A DNA stretch of 64,000 bases, from the NCBI GenBank assembly GCA_023382535.1, contig JAHDWA010000002.1, forward strand, positions 372,001 through 436,000, given 5' to 3'. Every line of letters begins with the position of its first letter. The stretch's first letter is position 1. The position numbers and the translations under genes are program-made. The notes beneath the pieces were generated by a model. That model was not told the origin of the DNA, did no database searches, and saw only the letters and a list, made by a program, of their open reading frames with translations. The DNA is from Anaerolineae bacterium. GTDB taxonomy: Bacteria; Chloroflexota; Anaerolineae; 4572-78; J111. This document shows positions 38,118-45,792 of the stretch, piece by piece.

Positions 38118-38548
38118 ACTTCACGCTGGTCCATTTCGGTAAATATCTTTGAAATAGTTTGGCGGATCATGGAAAGGCGGAGCGGTTTGTTCAATATCTT
38201 TCGAATTGCTAAAGCGGAGGCCCTTTGACAGATGTCTTCGCTGCTGCCCCCTGTGAGCAGCACAATAACTGCATCGGGTTGTAAACGTCGAATCGCTCCT
38301 GCCAGCGTCAGCCCATCCATGCCGGGCATTTTATAGTCGGTGATGATGAGATCAAAGGAGGTTGTCTCACACAAAGTCAGGGCGTCTTCACCGCCAGCTG
38401 CTGTCCAAATCCGGCAATTAGATAACTGTTCCAAAGTTTCACGTAAGAGCCAAGTTATCGTTATCTCGTCATCCACAATTAAAACTTGTTTGGCTGGTAC
38501 ACTACTTGGCTGGGCTGCTTGTTCCATAAGAAGTGCTCCTTGAATCAT
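38114..38548 (-). CDS. Stand-alone receiver domain protein
   Basis: A CheY-like single receiver: VLIVDDEITITWLLRETLEQL, phospho-acceptor Asp in LIITDYKMPGMDGL, Thr in VLLTGG and Lys in ILNKPL. No output domain is present, so it probably relays phosphate or works by protein contact. The start at 38548 has a strong GGAGGAG eight bases upstream; an ATG at 38527 with AAGGAG is equally possible, and the frame is open further to 38581. First gene of the signalling island; it overlaps the phosphoesterase by ATGA. Confidence 0.87.
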   Translation of the reverse strand: MIQGALLMEQAAQPSSVPAKQVLIVDDEITITWLLRETLEQLSNCRIWTAAGGEDALTLCETTSFDLIITDYKMPGMDGLTLAGAIRRLQPDAVIVLLTGGSSEDICQRASALAIRKILNKPLRLSMIRQTISKIFTEMDQREV

Positions 38549-38668
38549 TCGATTGTCTCCTCCGCCCCAGAGTCTTATCACTGTATTACTTTAATCTAAG
38601 CATAGCATAAAGTGAAATTTATACAGTTTGAGTTACATTAGCGTTATGTCATAGTTGCGTTGGAATAA

Positions 38669-38704
38669 AAAGAGGGTGAAAGTTGACCCACTTTCACCCT
38701 CTTT
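38669..38704 (-). terminator. leuB: leuB terminator
   Basis: AAAGAGGGTGAAAG and CTTTCACCCTCTTT form a perfect 14-bp stem around an 8-base loop. On the minus strand it is followed by a run of T. It ends leuB before the signalling island. Confidence 0.93.
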
Positions 38705-38755
38705 CACGGCATCTGGTGCTTTTAATCCTAAGTAAAACTCTAAAGCCTTAAAGGT

Positions 38756-39850
38756 TCAAGGTCTTAGCGCCTCTACCACCAAGTCCCCCATCTCCTGGGT
38801 GCCAAGGGTTGGCTGACCCGGGCCAGCCAAATCTGGGGAACGATGCCCGGCGGCCAACACTGCCTCTACGGCAGCTTCCACAGCATCGGCTTCGCGGCTA
38901 AGGCTTAGAGAAGTGCGCAGCAGCATAGCCACACTCAGAATGGTGGCCAGGGGATTGGCGATGCTCTTGCCGGCGATATCCGGCGCGGAGCCGTGGATTG
39001 GTTCATAAAGACCAAAAGCGCCTCCTGAGCTTGTTTTCTTTTCCCCCAGCGAGGCTGAGGGTAGCATGCCCATCGAGCCGGCCAGCATACTGGCCTCGTC
39101 GCTCAGGATGTCACCAAACATATTTTCGGTGGCAATCACGTCAAAATCGGCGGGGCGGCGGATGAGATACATCGAGCACGCATCCACCAAGATGTCCTCA
39201 TACTCCACATCGGGAAACTCGGCGGCGACTTCGTGAGCCACTTCACGCCACAAACGGCTGGAAGCCAGCACATTGGCTTTGTCCACCGAGGTAATTTTTT
39301 TACGCCGCTGCCGGGCCAGCTCAAAAGAGACCCGCATCAGCCGTCCGATTTCGGCTTCCGTATAGTAGAGTGTGTCCACCGCCGCCCGGCCCTGGGCATT
39401 GTCCTGCCGCCCCTGCGGCTGGCCAAAATAAAGGCCGCCGGTTAGCTCACGCACAATCACCAGGTCTACTTTTTCCACCACCTCTCTTTTGAGGGTAGAG
39501 GCATTGGCCAGGGCAGGATAGATTTTGACCGGGCGAATGTTGGCAAACAGGCCCAACTCTTTGCGCAATTTAAGCAGTCCCTGTTCAGGCCGCACCGGAG
39601 CTTTGGGGTCACTCCACTTGGGGCCGCCGACGGCGCCCAGGAGCACGGCATCGGCCTGATGGCAGGCAGCCAAAGACTCGTCCGGCAGAGGGTTCCCGGT
39701 TTGGTCAATAGCAATACCTCCAGCCAGGGCTTCGGTAAACTCAAACGCATGTCCAAAGTTTGTTCCGATAGCCCGGAGTACTTTAACTCCCTCGGCAACT
39801 ACTTCAGGGCCAATTCCGTCGCCGGGGAGCAGGGTGATTTTGGCGTGCAT
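38756..39850 (-). CDS. leuB: 3-isopropylmalate dehydrogenase LeuB
   Basis: LeuB oxidatively decarboxylates 3-isopropylmalate to 2-ketoisocaproate (leucine synthesis, NAD-dependent, metal-requiring). The N-terminus [17 protein letters not shown], the substrate motif [57 protein letters not shown] (two stretches of the same signature) and [19 protein letters not shown] are all present. 364 residues is full length. It is monocistronic here: leuA lies 23 kb away and leuCD are not in the window. AAAGGA precedes the ATG. Confidence 0.96.
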   Translation of the reverse strand: MHAKITLLPGDGIGPEVVAEGVKVLRAIGTNFGHAFEFTEALAGGIAIDQTGNPLPDESLAACHQADAVLLGAVGGPKWSDPKAPVRPEQGLLKLRKELGLFANIRPVKIYPALANASTLKREVVEKVDLVIVRELTGGLYFGQPQGRQDNAQGRAAVDTLYYTEAEIGRLMRVSFELARQRRKKITSVDKANVLASSRLWREVAHEVAAEFPDVEYEDILVDACSMYLIRRPADFDVIATENMFGDILSDEASMLAGSMGMLPSASLGEKKTSSGGAFGLYEPIHGSAPDIAGKSIANPLATILSVAMLLRTSLSLSREADAVEAAVEAVLAAGHRSPDLAGPGQPTLGTQEMGDLVVEALRP

Positions 39851-39996
39851 ACCTATTCCTTTGCTCAGATTATTTGGTTACTCTAACTACAACGGCTGCC
39901 CCGCCGCGGGTGCAGTTAAAAGATTATCGTGTTTTCCCCTGGCATTGCCCACATCAGAGGCAAGGGTACACTCTCAACAAAGATTAAATCTGCCGG

Positions 39997-40857
39997 TCAA
40001 TTAGGGGCGAAAACCTTAAAGTCATCATATTTAAATACTTTTACATTGTCCCCTTCGGTGGCTGCTTCCGCATAGATGCCTGTACCCTTACCTAATAATT
40101 CACGGTTTGCACTCTCGGTAAAAACAAAAATCTGGACGTTATTGACAAAAAGGGTTAACTTGCGGTCACTGGTGTGGCTGATCCGTAATAAGTTGATGTT
40201 GGCTGAGCCATAGCCGCGCTTGATACTCGCATGGCAGCCGCTTCCCAGGGTTGTTTTTGTGCCGTCTCGATTACGGACCAGTTCCCAGCCGCCTCCGGTA
40301 CCGCAGCTATTATTAGGCCGGACTTTGAAGATGTACTGGTTAGAGCCGCCTTCTCCATTAATATAAATACCCAAAGCCGAGTTGCTTGGGCCGTCACTGT
40401 GATAGACGCCCACCTCAAAATAACCGAAAGTTCTTGAGGCCGGGTTATCTGAATCAATAGGGGCAAACCGGAAACAAAATTCCCCTTTGTCCACATCGAG
40501 CCGGAAGCGGCCCGAGTCGTACCTGGAAACGCAGTCCCCATCATCGCCCACGGGCCAGTCACTCTCGTCATCCGAGAAATTGTCCACGTATAATAATCTG
40601 GGATTTCTATAAATGATAGGAAGATACACGGTAACGACACTGGTCGCCTGAACAAAAGATACAGGGGGTGAAGCAATGGCGGATAGTGGGTCCGGATGAC
40701 TTGATACAAGGTGATTACTCGTTAGATCCTGGGTAGCCGCATGCGCGGGAAAGGCAAGTTCGAATGTCACAAGTAGACCGGTTAAAACTGCGGCGGCTAA
40801 AAACAGTGAACAAAAGAAGCGTTTGTAAACTTTTATTTTGTGTTCCATAGGTCCCAT
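39997..40857 (-). CDS. Secreted protein with YLPIIYRN motif and beta-rich domain
   Basis: The N-terminus is a signal peptide (basic start, hydrophobic core, cleavage after PAHA). A Ser/Pro linker with the short motif VTVYLPIIYRN follows, then a domain of about 180 residues (DNFSDDESDWPVGDDGDC... to FKYDDFKVF). The shape and the final KYDDFKV suggest a concanavalin-like/LamG-type beta-sandwich as in DUF1080-like proteins, by resemblance only. The YLP motif resembles the C-termini of the secreted proteins at 46960 and 48922. Start codon uncertain (GTG 40860, ATG 40857 or 40848). Confidence 0.7.
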   Translation of the reverse strand: MGPMEHKIKVYKRFFCSLFLAAAVLTGLLVTFELAFPAHAATQDLTSNHLVSSHPDPLSAIASPPVSFVQATSVVTVYLPIIYRNPRLLYVDNFSDDESDWPVGDDGDCVSRYDSGRFRLDVDKGEFCFRFAPIDSDNPASRTFGYFEVGVYHSDGPSNSALGIYINGEGGSNQYIFKVRPNNSCGTGGGWELVRNRDGTKTTLGSGCHASIKRGYGSANINLLRISHTSDRKLTLFVNNVQIFVFTESANRELLGKGTGIYAEAATEGDNVKVFKYDDFKVFAPN

Positions 40858-40895
40858 CACTTTTTAAGGCTAACAATAATTTTCGTAGGAATCGT

Positions 40896-40925
40896 ATTTT
40901 AAACCACTTTAGCCAACTTTTACAA
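40896..40925 (-). promoter_or_regulatory. Promoter of the secreted-protein gene
   Basis: On the minus strand TTGTAA, 18 bases, TAAAAT, about 40 bases before the start codon. Confidence 0.5.
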
Positions 40926-41111
40926 AACTTTGGCCCCCATTTAGCGTAGAGTAATTAATCATAACCGAAAATTGGGACGAGATCATACCAGCACTCCACC
41001 CATCCGCCTACTTTTACCCGATGACCCAACCGGCGCTTAACCCACGAGTGTTTGGAAATGACTCGAAGACTATGCATGCTGGTCGCCGCTATTTTAGTTA
41101 ATCCAACTTTG

Positions 41112-41120
41112 TGCTATAAT
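41112..41120 (+). promoter_or_regulatory. Extended -10 promoter of the coiled-coil membrane gene
   Basis: TGC-TATAAT within TTGTGCTATAAT, about 45 bases upstream of the ATG. There is no clear -35. The same TGTGCTATAAT occurs before panB on the other strand. Confidence 0.6.
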
Positions 41121-41163
41121 TTTCAATGCCTCGCTGCTTAGCCGAGACGAAAGGGACAATACC

Positions 41164-41913
41164 ATGCGCGCTTTTTTCATCGCTTTGCTGAAGTTTTCGG
41201 TCCTGGCATTGTTTGGGCCGGTGGCTTTGCTCCTCTTTTTTACGCCAAGCTTGCCGTTCGTTTTAGCCTTCTTTGTGCTAATTTTACTGGTAATTGCCGT
41301 GCTGATGCTTGTGTTATTTTCAATTCTGGGCGCAGGCAAACTGGTTAAGGTGGCTCAAACAGCTTCCCTGCCTCGTTCGGTGGCCCGATCTGTTGCCGAG
41401 TCCCGGCACTATGGGCGGCGCATCATGCAGGTAGCTCAACAATATCCTCCCGGCCCCATGCGTGACCGCCTTAATTTGACTCTCAGACCTGTAGGGCGCT
41501 GGTTGGAAAATTTAACCCGCTTGGAACAGGGCCTGGGAAAGTTGTACGGTCAGCGTAACCTGGACCGGGAATTGCGCCAGGTAGCATTTGAAATTGACGA
41601 CTTGCGGCGGCGCTCGCTGACGGCTGCGGATGGCGAGGTCAGGTATCTGCGCGAGTTGATGCAGAGCAAAAAACAACATCAAGCGGCTTTGAAAGAACTA
41701 AAAACTTTTCAAACCCAGGCCGAGTTGAAAATCCACAAGATTGCCAGTGACCTGGCTACCACCCACGCCGAAATGTTACTCATCGTAGCCAAAGGCGATT
41801 TTAACGATAATCGCTTCCAGCGGTTGGACGAGAACTTACAAGAACATCTGGCCGGGCTGCGTGACATGCTCAAGGCGATGGATGAATTGGGGTACAGCAG
41901 CGCTGTCAGTTAA
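41164..41913 (+). CDS. Two-TM coiled-coil membrane protein
   Basis: A 249-residue protein of unknown function. Two hydrophobic segments (about 5-30 and 32-58) form an N-terminal hairpin, followed by a cytoplasmic, mainly helical region with coiled-coil character (about 110-245: LENLTRLEQGLGKLYGQRNLDRELRQ and later KKQHQAALKELKTFQ, each part of a longer helix). AAAGGGA lies nine bases before the ATG. It converges with coaBC and overlaps its end by 8 bases. Phage-shock-like or bactofilin-like roles cannot be argued from sequence. Confidence 0.75.
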   Translation: MRAFFIALLKFSVLALFGPVALLLFFTPSLPFVLAFFVLILLVIAVLMLVLFSILGAGKLVKVAQTASLPRSVARSVAESRHYGRRIMQVAQQYPPGPMRDRLNLTLRPVGRWLENLTRLEQGLGKLYGQRNLDRELRQVAFEIDDLRRRSLTAADGEVRYLRELMQSKKQHQAALKELKTFQTQAELKIHKIASDLATTHAEMLLIVAKGDFNDNRFQRLDENLQEHLAGLRDMLKAMDELGYSSAVS

Positions 41914-43135
41914 ACGTTAAGCGGTTAACGTAATCCAGAATCGTCTCTGCCACTTCCACTTTGCTCAATAGAGGCAGCGCTTCGATCCGCCCATCCTTAA
42001 ACAGTAAAGTGACCCGGTTTGTGTCTACGGCGAAACCGGCGTCGCTGGCTGATACATCATTGGCGACAATCAAATCCAGCTTTTTGCGTTCCAATTTGCC
42101 TCTGGCATTTGCCAGCAAATCCTCAGTTTCGGCGGCAAATCCAACCGTGAACTGAGGCCCATATCCTGCCATCTTTTGTGCGGCGACCTCGGCTAAGATG
42201 TCGGGATTGCGCCCTAACTCCAACGTTAACCCCTCGGTATCACCTTTTTTTTTGATCTTCTGCTCGGCTACGCTCTTAGGTCGAAAATCGGCTACGGCCG
42301 CGGCCATGACCAGCAGATCGGCCTGTCGGGTCGCCTCAAGCACGGCGGCCAGCATCTGTTCAGCAGAGTCCAGGTGGATCACCTCTATCCCAAATGGGTC
42401 AGGCAAGGCGGCAGTGGTGATAAGGGTTACGGCTGCTCCCCGGTCGCGAGCGGCGATGGCGACAGCATAACCCATTTTGCCACTGGAATGGTTGCTGATA
42501 AAGCGGACGGGGTCAATCGCCTCACGGGTACCGCCGGCCGTCACTACCACCTGCCGGCCCGCCAAATCGCCCCGCCGGCCCAGCGCCACCCGCACCGCGC
42601 CGATAATCTCCTCCGGCTCGGCCATCCGTCCTTGACCCAGCGCGCCTGAGGCCAGCCGTCCCTCTGCCGGCCCAACCACACTTGCTCCCCATGCTCGTAA
42701 TTTTTCCACGTTCGTCTGAGTGGCTGGGTGCCGCCACATATCGGTTTCCATGGCCGGAGCCAGCAACAAGGGCGCGGGGGTGGCCAGAGCAATGGCTGAG
42801 AGCAGGTCGTCGGCCAGGCCATTAGCCAGTTTAGCCAGGGTATGCGCCGTCGCCGGGGCAATGACCAGTAAATCGGCGGTATCGGCCAGGGCGATGTGGG
42901 GAATGTTTTGACCTGGAGGGATGGCGAACATATCGTTGTAGACCGGGCGGTGGGTCAGCGCCTGAAAAGTCAGTGGAGCGATGAATTTCTGCGCGGCCTC
43001 GGTCAGCACCACGTCTACCAGCGCCCCACCTTGCACCAGTTGGCTGCAGACCATCGCCGCTTTGTAAGCCGCAATTCCTCCGGTTACGCCGAGGAGAATA
43101 TGTTTATTGTGGAGAACTTTAACAGTTGTTGGCAT
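41906..43135 (-). CDS. coaBC: Bifunctional phosphopantothenoylcysteine synthetase/decarboxylase CoaBC
   Basis: The N-terminal CoaC flavoprotein domain (about 1-180) decarboxylates phosphopantothenoylcysteine; the C-terminal CoaB domain (about 185-400) makes it from phosphopantothenate and Cys. GVTGGIAAYKAAM, the catalytic His in IPHIALA, VVVTAGGTREAIDPVRFISN and SSGKMGYAVA are clear. Two departures are visible: PAMETDMW where the signature is PxMNxxMW, and LASGALGQGRM where E. coli-type enzymes have Cys. Comparable changes exist in actinobacterial CoaBC as I recall. The start is set at 43135 from homology; no strong ribosome binding site is seen. It follows coaX by 47 bp. Confidence 0.94.
   Translation of the reverse strand: MPTTVKVLHNKHILLGVTGGIAAYKAAMVCSQLVQGGALVDVVLTEAAQKFIAPLTFQALTHRPVYNDMFAIPPGQNIPHIALADTADLLVIAPATAHTLAKLANGLADDLLSAIALATPAPLLLAPAMETDMWRHPATQTNVEKLRAWGASVVGPAEGRLASGALGQGRMAEPEEIIGAVRVALGRRGDLAGRQVVVTAGGTREAIDPVRFISNHSSGKMGYAVAIAARDRGAAVTLITTAALPDPFGIEVIHLDSAEQMLAAVLEATRQADLLVMAAAVADFRPKSVAEQKIKKKGDTEGLTLELGRNPDILAEVAAQKMAGYGPQFTVGFAAETEDLLANARGKLERKKLDLIVANDVSASDAGFAVDTNRVTLLFKDGRIEALPLLSKVEVAETILDYVNRLTFN
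41909..41936. repeat. Heptad array covering two convergent stop regions
   Basis: Heptamers GTTAAAC / GTTAAGC / GGTTAAC cover the stop codon of the rightward gene and encode the last residues of CoaBC (VNRLTFN). Confidence 0.55.
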
Positions 43136-43182
43136 AGTACGATGACCGTGTTCCGTAAAGAAAACGGGATACGCAATACGTT

Positions 43183-43950
43183 CTACTGGTTCATTTCCCA
43201 AACCATGCGCAGTCCCTCCAGGGTGAGCCAGGGATTGACGACCTCAATGACATCTGTCTCGCGGGCGATCGTTTCGGCCAGGCCGCCAGTGCCGATAACC
43301 CGCATGGTTTGGCCTAGCTCCCCCCGGAAACGGGCGACCATGCCTTCCACCAGGCCAACGTAGCCAAAAATTAGTCCGCTTTGCATGGCGTGGACAGTGT
43401 TGGTACCGATGGCCTTCGGCGGGCGGACCAAATCAATCCGGGGTAATTTGGAGGTACGGCTAAAGAGGGCCTCGGCGGCAATACCGATACCGGGCGCAAT
43501 GGCCCCGCCCAGGTATTCTCCTTTTTCCGATACGGCGTCAAAGGTTGTGGCCGTGCCAAAATCAACGATGCAGGCCGGGCCGCCGTACAATTTATAAGCC
43601 GCGGCCGCATCCACAATTCGGTCCGCGCCAACATCGCGCGGGCTGTCGTAGCGAATCTGTACCCCGGTCTTGACCCCAGCTCCAACGACGAGGGGTTTCT
43701 GCTTCACAAAGCGCTCGACCATCTCTTCAAACACGTGGGTTAAGGGCGGGACCACGCTGGCCACAGCTACCCCTCTGATTTGCTGGAAACTCAGCCCCTC
43801 GTGGCGCAGCAAGCCAAGCATGATGATACCATACTCGTCCGGCATGCGGTCATGATCGGTTTTTATCCGCCAGTGGTGCTGCAATTCCTGGCCGTCGTTA
43901 TAAATCCCAAAGGTAATGTTGGTGTTGCCAATGTCAATCATTAAAAGCAT
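43183..43950 (-). CDS. coaX: Type III pantothenate kinase CoaX
   Basis: CoaX phosphorylates pantothenate, the first step of CoA synthesis, and is insensitive to CoA feedback. The ASKHA fold motifs are present: MLLMIDIGNTNITFGIYN, DVGADRIVDAAAAYKLYGG, VDFGTATTFDAVSEKGEYLGG with GAIAPGI following, and VIGTGGLAETIA. 255 residues is normal. Its partner coaBC follows, and the pantothenate genes panBEC are 16 kb away in the same window. An extended -10 promoter lies about 60 bp upstream. Confidence 0.95.
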   Translation of the reverse strand: MLLMIDIGNTNITFGIYNDGQELQHHWRIKTDHDRMPDEYGIIMLGLLRHEGLSFQQIRGVAVASVVPPLTHVFEEMVERFVKQKPLVVGAGVKTGVQIRYDSPRDVGADRIVDAAAAYKLYGGPACIVDFGTATTFDAVSEKGEYLGGAIAPGIGIAAEALFSRTSKLPRIDLVRPPKAIGTNTVHAMQSGLIFGYVGLVEGMVARFRGELGQTMRVIGTGGLAETIARETDVIEVVNPWLTLEGLRMVWEMNQ

Positions 43951-44010
43951 AGTTGCTTTGTTTCTTCAAATCTGACCAAAGAAAATATCAGTGCTGCTGC
44001 GCCTTGGACT

Positions 44011-44019
44011 ATTATACCA
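44011..44019 (-). promoter_or_regulatory. Extended -10 promoter of coaX-coaBC
   Basis: On the minus strand TGG-TATAAT within TGTGGTATAAT, about 60 bases before the coaX ATG. No recognisable -35. Confidence 0.55.
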
Positions 44020-44081
44020 CAGGAAATAAGTTTCCGCGCCCGACCAAAGAGTTTCTGTTTCAGCGCTTTTGGTAGAGACTG

Positions 44082-45725
44082 TTACTGACCTTGTTTCCGC
44101 TTTAACATCGCCAGCCGTAACCACCGTAAGCCCCGCTCCATTTTTCCGGCTAACCACTCCGGCTGTGGATGCGGTAGAATGGGCCAGCCTTCCAGACCCA
44201 AGCTGGACAGGACGGCATTGGCCGCGGCGATGCCGGTGGTGGTGGCCCGCTCCAGGTACAGCGCCGGGGCGGGATGATAGACCCAATCGCCGCAGGCAAA
44301 CAGGCCAGGCCAGGGTGTCTCGATACCCAGATGCTGGCCCGGTTCGCCCACGCTGAAAAGGGTATGGGTAGCCTCGTTGCGCAGCAGAACGGAGTGCAGG
44401 AGGCTGCCGCGCAGTTCCGGAAAAACCCGGTAGGTGTCAATCAAAACGCGAGCCAGCAGCGAGGCGTCAGGCTGGGCCAGTAAGTCTGGCGGGCCATAAA
44501 TGTGCATCTCAAGGGCGCTGCCGCCGGTGGCCCGGCTCCATTCTGCGTAAGCTGTTTGCAGCCGGTCCAGCCAAAAGAAATTATCCATCACAAAATCACC
44601 GGTGTAGATGCCTGCCTCGGCCATAGGTTTGGGCTTGACCTTGAACCACAACCGGATGATGGCGGTCGGCACGCCGGTAGGAAAGCGCAGTTTGCCCGCC
44701 GCTTCGGCCGTGGCCGGACTCGCCTGCAATAACGTTTTGGCTGCCGGAGCGTCTACGGCCAAAATAACGTGTTGCGCCTCAAGCATCCGTGTTTGTCCGT
44801 CAGCTTCATACACAATCTGCCAACCCTGGTGTCCATTGAGAAGTCCAGACTTCAGTCTGGACTCCTGATGTTTCATTTCGTTTCTCCCCTGTTCTAATGT
44901 TACAACTTTGGCTCCCTGCCGGATCTCACTACCTAGCCGTCGAGCCACACCGGCCAGCGGCTCCGAAACACACTCGCCGCCGGAACCGGGCAGGTAGGAA
45001 AAAGCCCAGGCGTCGCGGCGGAGCAGGGTGTAAAACCGAAGGAAGGCGATAAAACCGGAGGCCGGCACGTCTTTGGGATGGGCGGCCAGGGCGCTGCGGA
45101 CCAGGCCGGCAAAAAAACTGCGCAGGGTGGGCGACCAGCCCGCCGTAAAATCGGCCAGGGACAGGCCGGCTAGCGATTTGTGTTCGGCAATCGGGTCAAT
45201 CGCCATGGCCGATATAAGGCCGCCAAACACCCGAAACATCGCGGCCAGGTCGCGCAGGGTCAAAATATTGAGGAAACGAGGCCGCAAAAACAGGTACAGA
45301 TAGTGGAAGGGCGCAGGGACAAGGCTGTGGCGAATAGCGCTGCCGATGGCGGCTTTGCGGATGAGGCGACCCCGGCCAAAAATCCAGGTTTCCTCGCGGG
45401 CGGGGACAAATACCGGCCGCATGTCGTGCCGGGCCAGGGCCGCCTGAAAGTTGCGGTAGGGCGACCAGATGCCGTGGACCCCATGTTCGCCGGGGAAGCG
45501 CCAGGTCTGGCCCTGATGTTCAATTTCTACGGCTGGTCCTCCCTTCAGCCGCCCGCCGAGCCACACCGGATCAGCTTCCAATAACAGCGGCTTGAGGCCG
45601 CGTTCGGCCAGGTGGACAGCCGCCATCAAGCCGGCAATCCCGCCCCCGATGATAAGCGGTGACGTGGCAGGGAGATGCTGGATTGGATTTGCTTCGACAG
45701 TAAGAGAAGCAGGGGGATTTTGCAT
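44082..45725 (-). CDS. Carotenoid-desaturase-like FAD oxidoreductase
   Basis: A 547-residue flavoprotein of the amine oxidase/phytoene desaturase superfamily. The FAD motif IIGGGIAGLMAAVHLAERG is near residue 26, followed by LLEADPVWLGGRL; the C-terminal FAD contact is FACGDWVYHPAPALYLERA, then GIAAANAVL. The layout resembles zeta-carotene desaturase and CrtU-type proteins; the substrate is unknown. Residues around 280-300 form an extra linker whose DNA contains a perfect 10-bp-arm palindrome (44842-44863), probably an inserted repeat. It ends a same-strand run with the radical SAM gene 67 bp upstream. Confidence 0.82.
   Translation of the reverse strand: MQNPPASLTVEANPIQHLPATSPLIIGGGIAGLMAAVHLAERGLKPLLLEADPVWLGGRLKGGPAVEIEHQGQTWRFPGEHGVHGIWSPYRNFQAALARHDMRPVFVPAREETWIFGRGRLIRKAAIGSAIRHSLVPAPFHYLYLFLRPRFLNILTLRDLAAMFRVFGGLISAMAIDPIAEHKSLAGLSLADFTAGWSPTLRSFFAGLVRSALAAHPKDVPASGFIAFLRFYTLLRRDAWAFSYLPGSGGECVSEPLAGVARRLGSEIRQGAKVVTLEQGRNEMKHQESRLKSGLLNGHQGWQIVYEADGQTRMLEAQHVILAVDAPAAKTLLQASPATAEAAGKLRFPTGVPTAIIRLWFKVKPKPMAEAGIYTGDFVMDNFFWLDRLQTAYAEWSRATGGSALEMHIYGPPDLLAQPDASLLARVLIDTYRVFPELRGSLLHSVLLRNEATHTLFSVGEPGQHLGIETPWPGLFACGDWVYHPAPALYLERATTTGIAAANAVLSSLGLEGWPILPHPQPEWLAGKMERGLRWLRLAMLKRKQGQ
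44842..44863. repeat. Palindromic repeat inside a coding region
   Basis: AGTCCAGACT and AGTCTGGACT flank two bases. It lies in frame in the flavoprotein gene and encodes SRLKSGL. GTCCAGACT-type palindromes are common intergenic REP-like elements in bacteria (from memory), so an insertion into coding sequence is plausible. Confidence 0.6.
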
Positions 45726-45792
45726 GGCTGAATCCCAAAATCGTCAAACGTAATTTTTAGGTCGTTGGTTTACAATTCCGGCAGTTCAAGGG

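Larger units (their letters stand above)
40858..41163. other. Divergent intergenic region with two promoters
   Basis: About 300 bp between the secreted-protein gene and the membrane coiled-coil gene. It holds a leftward promoter near 40896-40925 and a rightward extended -10 near 41112-41120. No gene, repeat or hairpin is otherwise evident. Confidence 0.6.
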
